Source: Ectocarpus siliculosus (lineage: Eukaryota; Sar; Phaeophyceae; Ectocarpales; Ectocarpaceae). Taken from it: a DNA stretch of 64,000 bases. The stretch spans positions 6,084,871 through 6,148,870 of the forward strand of contig FN649751.1 in assembly GCA_000310025.1 (NCBI GenBank). The letters run 5' to 3'. Shown piece by piece: positions 25,301 to 38,501 of this stretch. Below the pieces are notes generated by a model, which saw nothing but the letters and a program-made list of their open reading frames with translations, was not told where the DNA came from and did not search any database. Made by a program: the position numbers and the translations under genes. The stretch's first letter is position 1; each line of letters starts with the position of its first letter.

Positions 25301-28300
25301 ACGTTCATGAGTCACGGTCACGTGACCTTTTATCGATCGGTCATGACGAATAGCCGTTGCGTTGCCTCAAGGAACGCTGCTGTCTGGTGCTTGAACGTCG
25401 TCCTTGTGGCTTGTGGATGTTTCCGGTGTTTCCCTCTTTCCACACCTGCTCACCGCCACCACGTCTGTCGCCCCCCCTACCTCCCTCACCGGTAAGTCCA
25501 AGGCTTTCCGACCAGATCTTCCTCCGTCTCTACGTCCATCATATCCTTGCCCGCGTCCTCCTCCTCAGGCCCGGGGAGAGGAGTCCACACCATCTCGAAC
25601 GCCCCCACATTGTTGTAGGGCGCCGAAACGTTCTGTGTGTTCATGCGATTTTAGGGGCCGCCCGTTGCGCGCGTTAGTGTGTGCGCTTGGGAGGAAGGAG
25701 AGTGGTAGGTAAGCACAACCACGATAGGAGCACCTAGAAGAGACTACACGATGTTGTGATTTCAACAGCATCCACGATCATATTCTACTTGTCCGGGAAG
25801 ACAAGAGACGTTTGGACAAAACAACGTGGCTTCGGCGGGACTTGGACTTAATTAAGTTTTTTTTGCTTCGACTTCCTGCATTTTCACCACGAAGGCCTAA
25901 CCGACATGAATAAAACACGTTCTTACGCCACCAAACAGGCACAGGACGCAGGAGCAAAGCACCATCAAAACCTTGTGGTGGCCACAGGGTGCACGTCGGC
26001 AATGGGAGGGACAGTCAAAGTTGCCAAGAAAAACATTCTGAACGAATCTGAGAAAAGAGCGCTGATATGCTCGCGGGGCTATGGTTGCGCGAGCGAGCTG
26101 TGTTGAAGGCTGCGTTCGGAGCCGTTCGGTAGGGCAGGAAGACATGACTATACTCCTTTTTGTTTTAGACCTCGGCTTTGGGCTTCCTGTGTCAGACAGC
26201 ACGCAATCCCACGCCAAAAAAAGAAATGCAACAGTCACACTGTCGGAGTTAGAACACTTTGTTGCCGAACTTTTGCAGAACAAAGGATATTGTTCGATGT
26301 CTCCAGAAGTTTAAGTCTCAAGAAAGGAATCGTTTTCTGCAAACGGGGAACATACAAAAGGATGTTCGCACACCGTCCACTCGGACTACGTGAACTGCTG
26401 CCGTGGAGGAGGCGTCAATCCGTGACTCCCGTTTTGCGTGCGTGGACATATTCGGGAAGGGAGGGAGAACCAGACGCAACAACAGTTTCCAAGTGAAGCC
26501 ACAAATTCTGTAGCACATGCATCTTGAGACACGAAAGGGGGTCCACGATGACAATAGCTGCAGGTCGACTCCTTTCTACACCTACGGTATCCCAGCAACA
26601 CGCAGCACAACACGTTATACAATTAGACGGTGCTCACCTTGATATCTACAACGCGTTCGTCGCTCTCCATCTCCAGATTGTAAAGCATGAACTCCGGGAA
26701 CATCACCCCCGTGCCCAGGTGGAACGTGTTGTCGAACAAAAGCTGCAACAAAGAAAAAGTCAAGAGAGCTAAACATTAACATTCCCGCTGCTGCCGAACG
26801 CGCGAATGAGAAAACTATCAAATGTGCGATCGATCCGAACTTCTTCCTTCGTCATGTTCCTCCTTTCCTCCTGTTTACGTGGTTGTGTTTCGTTTGTCTT
26901 GAGACGGAATTAAAGGCTTGTATCATACACGATACACAAATGCAACAACGACTTGCGGGAATTGACCGTGGTGAAAACAGTGATCTACCAGTTTGAAAGA
27001 TTGTAGCACTAGAGGACAACCTCGAAGGAACTTGCGCGGTTTTCGTTGGCACTGCCAGCGTAACCCAGCCAAAAATCATAAAAAAAAACCACCACACCAC
27101 AAAAACAAAATCGGCTCGAGTCTCTGCACTAACGCTAGGCATTTAACGTACGGTGAGGACAAAGCAAGCAACACTTGCACGATTGAGAAAGGAGCGATAA
27201 ATACGTAACACAGAACTGACATATTTCTCGTTGTCAACAACCGAACAAGATGACTGATAGTACTTCTCAGCGAAAACTTCGCAAGAGTATCGCAGTACAC
27301 TTCTTCGTGCGCGGGCACGTCAGCACCATCGTATTGGACTACAAGGACGAGACTGTCGTGTGCGCGTGTTGGTACAGCGGGCACGTGTGTCAATCCCAGA
27401 AATACCCCCTACCTGGATGGGGTCGTGATGTGTATCGACGACGTAGGTGCGGCCGTTCTCCTTGGCGTTTCGCAAATGAACCTGCCAGCCAGCAACAACA
27501 CCGAACCCAAGGAAAAAATCAACGAACTCATAGTTGCCCAGAAGATCAACTGAGGTAACGTCACTGCAACTACGCTTACATGGAAGCAGTGGGTGGTGTT
27601 GACGGTAGTGGGTATTGAGCAGAAGCGCTCGCAGGACCCATGTAAGATACTGCTTGCTTTCTTCTCTGGCAATAGTTTGGAAGCCTTTCCCGGCCCGAGC
27701 CACGCCTCAATGACGCTGCAATCCGTAGACAAGGCTGGGAGTATGAGCGCGCCAAAACAGCTCGTAGTGGAGCAAACTGGCGCGCATAAAGCTTGCCTGA
27801 CCAATAAATTCTGGTCCTATCTGACTGTCGTCAACATGGAAGAAAAAACCCACGTAAACCCGGAAGCACCCCTGTAGACAGCGACACAGATGCATCTGCA
27901 CGTTGAACGACTGCGTGCCTCGCCAACGCACCCTTGGGGGACAATCCCGACCCTATCCCTATCCCTAACCCCAGCCTCACCAGCTCGTCCTTGAGCACGC
28001 TGAAACCCCGAAGGAAGTCGATTGGGTCAAGCAGGATGCTGTTCGCCTCCCCGGCGATAGCGCTATTCTCCACCCGCACCTTCACCTTCGGAACGCCAAC
28101 CTGTACAAGACGTGCGCGTGGTTGTGCTGGTCACAAGCTGTCGGATCTAATCACGCTCACTACTTGATCGGGCAGCTTGTAAAACGATGAAAAAATGAAA
28201 CACGATCTTCTGCCGGCGGGTTGTCGTCTCGTGGCCGAGCCTGGCCCGCATGCCACTATTTGTGGTATGCAACCTTCAGAAAGAAGCTTCGGAAGTCGGC

Positions 28301-31300
28301 AAGAGTGCCTTCCCCTCATCCTACCCTTAGCCACTGGCCCTGAACGAAACAATCGACAAAAAACGCACAAACCTGCCCTTCACAGTCGTAAGCGAGCCAA
28401 AGTCATCAACCTATTAATGCCTTCCTGGCGAGCATCACCGAAGGTTAGTAAGAAAGTACCTCTTGAATCAAGCCTCGAACTCCGCCCTACATAGAGCCGC
28501 GCCCAAAATGCCAAGCCACGATCTCTTCGATTGTCAAGCGTGTCCAACTCTAAATCAAGCTCCCAACCTCCTTAACCGTGAACGAGTCCGCTCACTAACC
28601 TCGTCTTCTGTCCTTTGCAGGGCGACATCGAAGGTGAGCGTGTCCCTGTCCATGAGGCCGACGATATTCTTGGCCTCCTTGATCTTCGGCAGCACGTCCA
28701 GGATCTCCTTGTCTACACTCTGCGGGCAGAGAAGGCACAACAAACGCAGACAGATAGCATGAGTTGCAGGGTAGCAAGTTAAAGTCTGTAGCCAATATTT
28801 TTTGGCGATGTTGTTGTCCTCTTTTGTCCTGTGGCGAAGGACGACACGACGCAGATTGTGTGGCAAAACCACCAAAGTAGATGCGCGGAGAAAGGAAAAC
28901 AGCTGGTGGTGGCTTGCGCTGTCGTGGTTGTCATGGTGTTGATTTGAATTGCTGTACATTTACATATTTTCTTGTTCTATATTTGCTGACGGCGTGGCCG
29001 CTCTTTAGGTTCTTGTGCATAACGTTTAGATGGTGCTACCTAGATTTGCGTCTGTTGTCATTGTACTGTGTTAATCTCCCATCTATTCTCTACGGCATTC
29101 TTCATTTCATTCAGGCACTCTGGTAGCGCTGGGGTTACGTGGAAGGCCCATCCCCTGAACCCTGTGGTGTATGACGTGTGATCGCGGCGAATGTTCAACA
29201 ACCCTCTCATGACCTTCCCTAAGTCGATTTGCGAGTACGTACGAACGAGCTTTTCAATCCCAAGCGCATGCTGCTACCACCTACTGTTCTGCGTGCATGA
29301 AATAACGACTGTATCGCGGCGCTAGCGTCTGATCAACTAATAAATCGCCGTAAGCCAATGGGTGGGTTTATCGATAAAAGGGACGCGAAGGGTAAGGTAA
29401 TAACCAACCGCTTTTCTGCCACACTTCTACCCAAACTTGAAGCAGAGCGTCCCTTCATACCGTGCGCTTCCTGCCCTGCCACGCTCTCTACTTCTAACAA
29501 CTCGTGGAATAATAGGCCTCGTTGTCGTCTACAAGTTAAACAAGAGCGAAGAAATGGCAGGCGCATACTCCCTTGGTTCCGCTTGCCTACCTGCCACGCT
29601 CGCTCCCTCTCCTCGTCCATGGTGGGCTCCTCGTCGTCGAAGGTCTTCCCTGCCTTAGCGGCGGCCTCCCTCTGCTGCTCCCACTTCACCTTTTCCTCCT
29701 CGAACTGCTTCATTCGCTCGTCCAGCATCTGTCACAAACAAGGAGTCAACCGTCAACCCTTGACTGGTGGTGTTTTTATAGCATGTGCAACGACGAGGGA
29801 GCTTGTATGGGGTTAAGAGCGCTTCGCGCCGCTTCGCGGGATCGGCGGCGGGGGGGGGGGGGGTGGGGGGGTTGCAACGTTCTGCTGCCGCCGCCGTTCC
29901 TTGATTCCCTCCCCCTGCAAAAGCTTTCGTCAAAACAATATCCTTCAACCGCAATGTGGAAAAGTTGGGGACACCGGAAAGTTGGTCGTCCTTTCCGTTT
30001 CGGTCGGTACGGAACAGGCGATCCTGGAGAATCGCGTTCAGGGCGGTTGTTCCGTCGTGTGCGAAGACAACAAACACAACACAACTTTGCTAGACAGCTG
30101 TCGTGCCCCACCTCCTGCGCCTTCTTCCCCTTGCTCCGCAACGCCGCCTGGAGTTCCTCCACCGCGAACTCTGCTGTCGGGGGTACCGCGGCAGCTTCTG
30201 CCCCGTCCCCTCCCTCGGTCGGTACGCCTGGTGGTCTCGCGCCGGGGTGGTCGAAGAGCAGAAGCTCTCCTCCGATGGCAACGCGGTCGTAGCAGGAAAT
30301 GGCTATTCTCTCGGACTTGGACATGAGGCTGTCGTTGACAGGGACATAGTACGGGGTAAGTGCCACGGTGGAGGGTAGGTCTGCTTTTTTTTTGGGGGGG
30401 GGGGGGGGGTCTTCTGCCTTTCAATAAACTTCTGGAGAAAACAACACTCACACATGTGCATGTAAGCGGTGCCATTGTATCGTTGCCCAGTTGCCTAAGC
30501 ATTTTGACAAGCATCGCCCGAGATAGTTGCGTTTGTCGGAGGTGGTTAAGCTGACTGACTCCTGGGGGGGGGTACTCAAGTGGTGCTTGCCTTGATCATT
30601 CGATCGTTGACCTCACATCTCCCTGTTCCTACTCGTAGTAGAGACACCTTCGACAGTCGGGTGCTCTGCTTGTCTTTCACGCTTCGAGTACAGACTATGC
30701 GGACCTTGCCCACTCCTTCGTACGTCTCATTCCCCTCCAGGTTCGGCTGCCTGCTATCGCGAGAAAACAGTTTGCACTATGGTGCTCTCCTGTAGCAACA
30801 ACACATGAGACATCGACCACACGACAAATTGTCCCGCCTTTCACACCTTTCAACCACGAGGATTCCTCCTACCTCACCCCTTCTTCGCTTCCCTCGTTCC
30901 TCACCGGCCATTGATAAAGGTTTCTCCGTCACCACACTCCAGGACGTACGTAGCCGGGGATGCGTGGCTAGCGTCCCCTTCCTGCCCCTCAGGCGCCGGT
31001 TGCGGTGCCGCCACATCCTCCTTCAGGACAACGCAGTGGTCCTTGGCGACGGTCAACGACAGAGGCTTGATGTCTCCGCCCGAACCGAACGTTGTGCGCG
31101 GCTGAAAGAGGGCGGAACGGACAGTTTGACAGAAAAAAAACGGCATGACGTAAAAACAATGGCCCAATCAGGTAGAGTGCAACACGGGCGAGGGACCCGC
31201 CATTCTTTCACATGCCGTATAGAACTGCATGCCAAAAATACAACCACAACAAATGCCGTACGCTTAGCCAGGAGACGTCATGACAGCAGCCCAGGCCAGA

Positions 31301-34300
31301 GAAGCGGAAGCGTTGGCCGGGGCGCGATCGGCCGGGCAACGCGACCGGAATTGATAGCCTGACGGGTCGAGCTGGGCTGGGCTACACCCGGTCGGGTTTG
31401 AAATATCCGAGTGATTTTTATGAGCAAGTGCTTCATTCCCGGTCAAAAAAAAAACTATCAATGAAGATCCCTCTCTCTCTAGAAACAAAAAGTGGATGGC
31501 CTCAACGCTCTTCCAACCTGTTTGTGGAAAACTCTTCACCAAAACGAACCCTTCCCCCTGAGCTGACCTTGTCCAAGAGGTACATGAAGCGGTGGGACCG
31601 GAAGGGATCCTCGTCAAGGTTAATAAAGTGGGGGATCGACGTCCCCTTCTCGAAGTAGGTGAGGTGGATGCCCCTCCGGCCGTACTCCTCCCGCTGTTGC
31701 TGCATCATACGCTCCTCGGTGTTGTCCGGAGACCCTCCGGACCCCCCTCCACCCTCTCCTCCTTCCTGCCCCTCTCGAGACGCGAGCACGTTCTGACGAT
31801 CGTGGGGGGAGTTGGGGCGGGTTTTGGCGTCATAGGTGTGCATGCCCCAGTCGCGACCAGAGGTCTCACATTCCTACGAAGCTACAGAGGCGGGACGGAC
31901 TTGTAGCGCCGATTATTGAAGCACCACAACCGCACGGCATCGAGCACGGTGCACCGCGAGATGTTCGACGACTTTCTGGGCAGTGAACCGCATTAAAAGC
32001 CCTTACCAATTGTATATCTATGACCATTGCAATAACCCATTCCTTCTTCAGCCAGAATATCAACACATTTCTCTCTGGAGCTTCCTACACTATCGCCAGC
32101 CTGTGCCCTTGAGGTTTGTCTGTAAATAATGGCGTTCCTCCAACCAGACGTTAGACAAACGGGTTTCCTCCCTTCCCCAAGAGAAGCGTCCCAGAAAGGC
32201 AATCCAAACCAGTATTTCTCGTTTCTCTCCCGAGCAAAAACCGATGGTTCTACTTCGAAAGGCGTGAGAACTGGAGCAATGCATCTGCGGAGAAGAAAAA
32301 ATACCATCAGTTCCGCCTGCTTCGCAGCGAGCATCTCCTGCAGCTTCGAGTCTCCTTCTCCGCCCCCGCCCGCCGCCGCGAGTTTCTCGTTCTCCGCTTT
32401 CATGGCATCCATCATCATCTGCAGATCGAGTTTCCACATGATTCGTTGGTGGGTACAATTTCATGGATGCACAGCGAAAAACAAAACAAAAAAAAAACAG
32501 CGAGGATGGTCAAATGCTCACCTACGGAAAGAAAGCGTCAATGGATGGTGTCTTACAAGGGACGGCCCACTGTTGTGAAAGACTAACGGCGGGTAGTGGA
32601 AGGAAGCCGTTGCAAAGACAAGCAGATATCCGATTTTCATGCTATTCTAAAATTCCCTCTGCCGACCGACCATGCAATGTACAGCGAACCCGTTATTTGG
32701 CATCAAATTCCGTCAGCACGCTTCAGCCAAATAAGAACTGTGAAGTTTTTTCTCCTCTTCTCGTGACCGACGACGGTCGTGTTCTCCCCCGGATTCTTCG
32801 GTTATTGGCAGCCGCAGCGGCAGCAGCAGCCGTAACATTGTCGTTATCGTGCCCTCGCGAACCCTAGGTTTTGTCGTGGAACACTCCATTTAGTGCACCT
32901 TCATCGCGCTGCAGCAAAGACACCCCAACGAAATCTTGAAACGAAAGTTCTAAACGCTTCGACACTTCGCCTACATCTCATCGAGCTCCAAAACAACGCG
33001 TACAGCACCGCGTTGCCCTAGAACCCCCAATCGAATCTGCCTGAAAATTGCCTTCTTTTTCGTCACCTAGAGTTCTTCCGTCACCTTCGGCTTCGCGCCC
33101 ACCTGGTTAGACACACTGACGCCCCCTAACAAAATCGAACAAATCTACCAACGCCACCTACCTTCATCTGCTCGAGTTCCTCCATAAGCTTACGCTCCGC
33201 CGGAGAGCTGGCGGCCACGGCCTTTTTGGGCTGCAGCTTCACCACGGAGGCATTCTTGGCGAAGTTGCACGTCGAGAAGGTGTAGGAATGATACTTCACC
33301 TCCGGTCGGATTGCGCAGAAAAGGTACGTCCTGTGGGTAATTGTTTTGGACAAGATGTGGGAATCGCGGTCGGAGACGGGCTGTCAAGATTGTTGCAGCC
33401 GTCGTCGGTGTCTGAAGAAATTGATGATGGGTCATGTGCCGTGTTGAACGCGCACCGTTCGAGTACCTTGAGAGGAGCGAAATAAGGTGAGTGGGTGCGT
33501 TGGGAGGGCGGTCGCTACGCAGAAACCACACAAAAGAGAAACGACTACGTCATCACCAGCACACAGGAACGCGGCAACTACAACTACAACGACAAGGACA
33601 TTAACATGTAGCCACGGCCGAGCACGTAACATGACTACCATTGCTGTTGTTGCAGATGAGAGCACACGACTTGGACAGCGGGGCCACCAACCTGGCCTGG
33701 AGCATCGTGTCCTTGAGGAACTTGCACAGGAAGTATGAGTTGCACCCCGGGATAGACGCCCCCGGCTTAAGCTTCTTCTTCTTGACCGCCTCGGCCATCT
33801 TCATGAAGAACTGAGACATCTCCGTCAAAGACAGGTTGATTTTCATGCCTTGATTCTGGCATGGTGAACGACACGACAAAAAGGAGCAAGAACAGCACCA
33901 ACAGCAGTGGGGGATGGGACGCGTGGCTTGTGTGTACGTGCATCGTGTGAAGGCGTTCGACTCGCGTTGACCGCATTTTGCTGCATACTCCACGCGATGA
34001 TCCGTTGTTCGGGATAATCTGACCATCCACTAGCAAAGCAAAAACAAAATCCGTCACCGCCTCGCGTGCTAGTCCAGATAGTTTTGGACGCCCGGTGTTA
34101 TAACTGGCTAAGGGGCAACAATTGACGACGTATTCCAGATGTTCCTGGCAGGCTAAATCAATATGGAGCGCTCGCTATTTGTCAAACAGAAACGTCACGA
34201 GTCCCTCCCCTAGAAAAAGGTGAGACACTCTCTGCGAAGCTTGTACGCGTTCGACAGCGTGCAAGCTCTCGCGTGCTTTTGCTGCAATCGCGCGCACATT

Positions 34301-37152
34301 CTACATCACACTGTCTCCCAGCATTGTTCAATTCTAGCCATCCAAGCCTCAAACAAGTACCTACAGCCCACGCTTATCAACATTGCGAACCCACATTCCA
34401 CTGTAGACAACTGCTTTCTGTTATATTTGCGTCTTAAAAGAGTACCAGACCCAGTTATATCCCGCCCAACACACAGCCTCTACATCGAAATAAAAGTAAA
34501 TGCAAAACACGCACGGCCAAACCTGCAACTCCTTCGTCTTCCGGTCGTCCTCATGCGCCCCGATGAACTTGTGCTCGATGTCACCGTTGGGGAAAACTTT
34601 CTTGTCGTACTTGGCGAACACAATGTCCCCGGCCGGCTCCGTCCCCGCCAGATCGCACACGTAGACCCTCCCCTTCTGCTTCATGCCGGCCATGTCCGGG
34701 TGAGGCCTCTCGACTTCGAGCGTCATGATGCAGTGGCCTCTGGTGCTTTGGTGGTTGAACTGTTCGTGTGTTGCGGGTGGAGCAACAGGGGTGTGTGTGT
34801 GTGTGTACTCATAGTCGTGCATGCCGTAGTCGTTAGACCATTCACCTCGCATCCCTACAAAGCCGGGAAGGAGCACGCCGGGTTCTCACCGGAGCAAAGG
34901 GGGGGGGGGGGGGTAGAAAGGTTGCTTCTTTGTTGTATCGTACACTGGCTTTTCAATACCTCCGCGGAATGGAAAAATTATATAAAACTCTCGACCTTGC
35001 ACTTTCCCAACCGCACTGCTGTATCGATTTGTGTGTGGGCACGTGTCTCGCTTCTTGCTCTGGTCACGTGTCAGAGCAAATGACACGCTCTTCTCTCGCT
35101 CTGACAAACGACAAAATGGCAAGACCGCGGGAGGATACAACGACACTCTAGCAGAAATGATCCAAGGGAGAAGGCAAGCGAGTATGCACGTCCCCGCCTT
35201 GTAACGAAACGTTTCGAGAGCGCACGGCACATGACTTGTCCGACACTGACAGATATCGCACCCCATTCACCGACAGAAACATGTCGATAGACGTATTGAC
35301 ACAGCACAGACACATATATCGAACGACACGCAGACGGACAGACCAGGCAACTGAAAATCAACCGCCGTCAACCCGACCAAACCTCACACCAACCTGCGTG
35401 GGAGCGATGGCTTTCTTAGCGTTCGCTTGCATGAACACAGACCGTAGCTCGTCCCAGTCGTTCAAGACCTTGCTGCAGCACCAGTCGATGTCCATGAAAC
35501 CGTTCTCATCCTTCTTCATGCCGTTCTTGTAGTGTTGCTCAGAAATCACGGGAGACATGAGGTCTCTATACCCCAAGGGTCCCCAAAACCGAGCGCGAAA
35601 GGAGAACCATTTGAGGGATGCACGAGACAGAGAGGGCCGGAGGAAGAAGCGTGTGAGACTCTTGGATGTGATCGGATCATGAATGTTCGGATTCACGTAG
35701 ACTTGGTTGAGCAAACGAATGAGCAGCCTCGAGACCAGAACGAATCCACGCATGGTTGGCAAACAGTGCGTATCGTTTAGCTCGCCACCGGAGAGTCATG
35801 TCCCCTCCTACCTGACTGTGTCGACGACGTTCTGGAAGTACTTCATGGTGATTTTCCAGCCGTCGGTTTTGTCTTTGAACATCTCGTACGCCAGCCGAGG
35901 GAAGATGCCCCACAAGGGGTGAGGTTCTGCGTGCTTGAACCACGCCTGAAAGCAAGGTGCATGGGTATTTGTCAAGCAGCGGCAGGCAGGTGTGAAATGT
36001 CACATGCCAATCTGGGTATCGATTGGATAGAAGGAGACTGCATTGAGTGCTTGCCGACACGAAAAACGGTCGTTCGCTTTCGCCGCAGTCATTACGTTAC
36101 TAGAAAACATCACGAGAACGTTTCTTTTCTCGAAATGCTCATGTTGATGCGTCCAACAAAATATCGCACTGTTGCAGCACCAGGACATGGAAAGGGAAAA
36201 TCAACGGGGCAACATATAGCGGGATACACACGACCAAGCACAAACTGAAGGTGAACTCAATCCCGCCTACCCGAAACCCTGCTTGTACTATCCGAGTAAG
36301 TTGACTCTCCTGATAACATCCCGCAGCGACCCTTATTACCACGCGAAGCCCTACCTCCTGACACACTAGCCTCAAAACTTCCCCTATGCCAGTACTGCAT
36401 GCCATGCTATTCGTTTACACAATCCTCAAACCATCGTCCGCGAAACGGGGGACCAAACGAACCTCTGGAATGTCAACCGCGTCGGGACCGAAAACGGTGA
36501 ACGTTTTTCCCGAGCCGGACAATCCGTAGGCAAAGAGCACGACCGCGTTGCCGTCGTACAGATCGTCCTTGATTTTCGTTCCGACGGAGCTGTACACCAT
36601 CTCCTGATTCATGAGAGTCATCGCCTCCGCTTCATCCTGCCGTAACGTGTCAGTGGCACGGCGCGGCACGTTGAGACTGCACCGATTGTAGCTTCCTCTT
36701 ACCAACACTAGGTTGGTACCGCGTTGCAATATCAACAACAGAATCAGCAGCACAACAACAACCACAGCTAAAGCAGGTGCTGCATAGTTCCGCTTGGCTC
36801 GGCTCGGATCGGCTCGTCCCCTTAATTGGACTGCGTGGTGGCGGTGAACTCGTTCATTTCTCCACCACGAAGGGACACGCACAGGGCGGTTCCTCCCCCA
36901 CTGCTCAGTGCCGTTCGCCTTTTCTCGCTTTGTCACCTGGTTGGATTGAATGTGGCGGTCGAACCCGTAGGCTGACCACCAGGCGTAGGTGAAGGCGAAG
37001 CGGTTGGTTGTGTAGTCGGAGTTAAGGAGGTTGACCTCCCCCTCCTCTTCGCCGTTCTGCAGCAGCTGGACGCCAAGTTTGTCGTCGATGGAGAACGGTC
37101 GACACCGCATCGCCACCTGGTTGAACGGGTTGTGATGCAAAAAGGTGTCCAT
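22375..37152 (-). CDS. Kinesin-3-like motor with FHA and C2-like regions, at least 22 exons
   Basis: Phase-consistent exons in reading order: 37152-36937 (ATG at 37152, or an upstream exon joining at 37116), 36636-36463, 35945-35812, 35565-35394, 34759-34523, 33855-33692, 33330-33162, 32418-32305, 31792-31568, 31101-30905, 30328-30112, 29728-29591, 28719-28600, 28100-27970, 27563-27413, 26742-26638, 25632-25490, 25246-25081, 24524-24401. Less sure: about 23465-23360, 23040-22906, 22611-22375. The motor shows VAMRCRPFSIDDK, the P-loop FAYGLSGSGKTFTVFG, YFQNVVDTVRDLMSP, switch I NHQSTRGH, switch II DLAGTEPAG and KINLSLTEM. Then come a coiled coil, an FHA domain (RTTFGSGGDIKP, HCVVL, GETFINGR, SERIAISCYDRVAIGG), a second coil and a C2-like region (WTYRVDLKGATGLPL). 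This order is that of kinesin-3 cargo motors, which move vesicles or flagellar cargo towards microtubule plus ends. Switch sequences differ from the usual SSRSH and DLAGSER. The tail is Gly/Ala-rich. Confidence 0.85.
29849..29872 (+). repeat. Long G-run in a kinesin intron
   Basis: A run of G interrupted by single T bases lies in the intron between the exons at 30112 and 29728. On the sense (minus) strand it is a poly-C tract. Similar runs lie at about 30394-30410 and 34901-34914, also in kinesin introns. Confidence 0.6.
34789..34806 (+). repeat. (GT)n microsatellite
   Basis: A short GTGTGT tract (CACACA on the sense strand) lies 30 bases upstream of the acceptor of the kinesin switch I/II exon at 34759. 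Confidence 0.6.
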
Positions 37153-38500
37153 CCAAGCGCGCACAGCACCCACCCCGCCGGAGAAAAAACATGGGCGTTA
37201 CAGAGGTGCAGGGCGGCCATGGAGTTGGTTTGGAGGCTGAACTTTTTCCTGCTGCCGTAAGCCAGGCTTGGACAATCGTATAGCATTGTTGTGTTACAAA
37301 ATCTTGCCTGAAATGGCGACTTGCCAACGTGCCTCCGAACAAAGCAGTCGACATACAGAATTGATGCTGATAATTTCGTGCTGAAATTTCCATGCTAAAA
37401 ACCAGACCATCCCGGTGTTTCCTCGATACATCTGTTACAGAAATGCTGCGCCCCCTCAAGTGCGCCGTCGAAATCAAAATTTGAGGTGCCGTGTTCACTC
37501 AGTGTTTGGGGAACCTACATCAGCACAGAGCCGGAAAAAATGCACATGTCAGACCTGTGCAGCTGTAGATTGACGGCTGCTGTACGTGTAAATCAATTGC
37601 AAGGGCGTGTCTTGGACGCAAGCACGCACACACACACCTTGATGCTGACGCTCATGGTTGCGCTGTGTTATTAGAATCAGCTCGATATCTAGCCAGCGGA
37701 TCTGGATGGCGATGTACGGAATGCCTCAGTGGTCTCTACGCCGATCGATGCTCTCCTTTTCCTGCGGTCGTGTGGGCACCAGCAGCAAACAAACATGGAA
37801 CAGAACAAGACGGGTGCATAAGAACAAATGTTGAATTACCAATTTGTCGCTTTTTCGTTCGTGCTGCTGCCGCGGTTGCTGGTACATTGCTGCTTTCACA
37901 TTTCAGCAGTAAAGATGTACCGCGCCGTGAGGTGTTGTAGACAGGAGGCTAAAAAGCTCTGGCCTCGGCACAAGGCGTTCTCTCTCCCAGAACATTGAAT
38001 GCGGCGCGATTTTTGTTCTTGCCGGGGTGCTCCCGCAAATTTTTCAAAATGTGATTGTACTGCCCGCGGGCGTGTCTGGCGGGCAGCACAGAGTGGACAG
38101 ATGGCCAGGAATATCCTACCTAGCAAAGGAGACCATTGGGCCGCCCGGGTTCATCTGCTATGAGGGCCGGGTGCACCGCTTGGCAAGGGAGAGACACGAA
38201 CAAGAGCAACCTTGCACTTACAGCAGTAGCAGCGGCGTGGTAGATGCAGCGAACGACGCTCTCCAGCAGCGAATGTGAACTCACCTTGTGACCATGGAGG
38301 CTCCGACAAACGCGAAGAGAAGCACAGGTGGACTCTTGGGCTCACGAAGTAGCTAATGCATCACAAGCATCAAGGGCTGCGTGCGAGGTTGTGTAAAACT
38401 TCACACTACACACACACATCACACATCCGTGAGAACCTAGGCCGCGCGGCGTCGCGGCGTGGAAGCTTTATTCCGCCGCGTTTTCGACCGTTACAGCAGT
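37153..38500 (-). promoter_or_regulatory. Upstream region of the kinesin gene
   Basis: The proposed kinesin start at 37152 reads into a motor exon that also has a good acceptor at 37116, so one or more short upstream exons may lie here. A tiny candidate is ATG GTC ACA AG followed by GTGAGT at 38295-38285, but its phase does not fit the 37116 acceptor without another exon between. Two TACTGCTGTA copies (38219-38228 and 38492-38501, both on the kinesin strand) flank that candidate. Promoter function is inferred from position. Confidence 0.35.
38219..38228 (-). repeat. TACTGCTGTA motif copy 6
   Basis: This exact copy on the minus strand lies upstream of the kinesin motor exons, 57 bases past the small ATG-GTGAGT candidate exon. 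Confidence 0.7.
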
Positions 38501-38501
38501 A
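38492..38501 (-). repeat. TACTGCTGTA motif copy 7
   Basis: This exact copy on the minus strand lies about 200 bases upstream of the small candidate first exon of the kinesin gene. Confidence 0.7.

Noticed and set aside
27950-27975. Telomere-like CCCTAT/CCCTAA repeats
   Set aside because: Only three imperfect units, located at the donor of a kinesin intron; too short to indicate an internal telomere.
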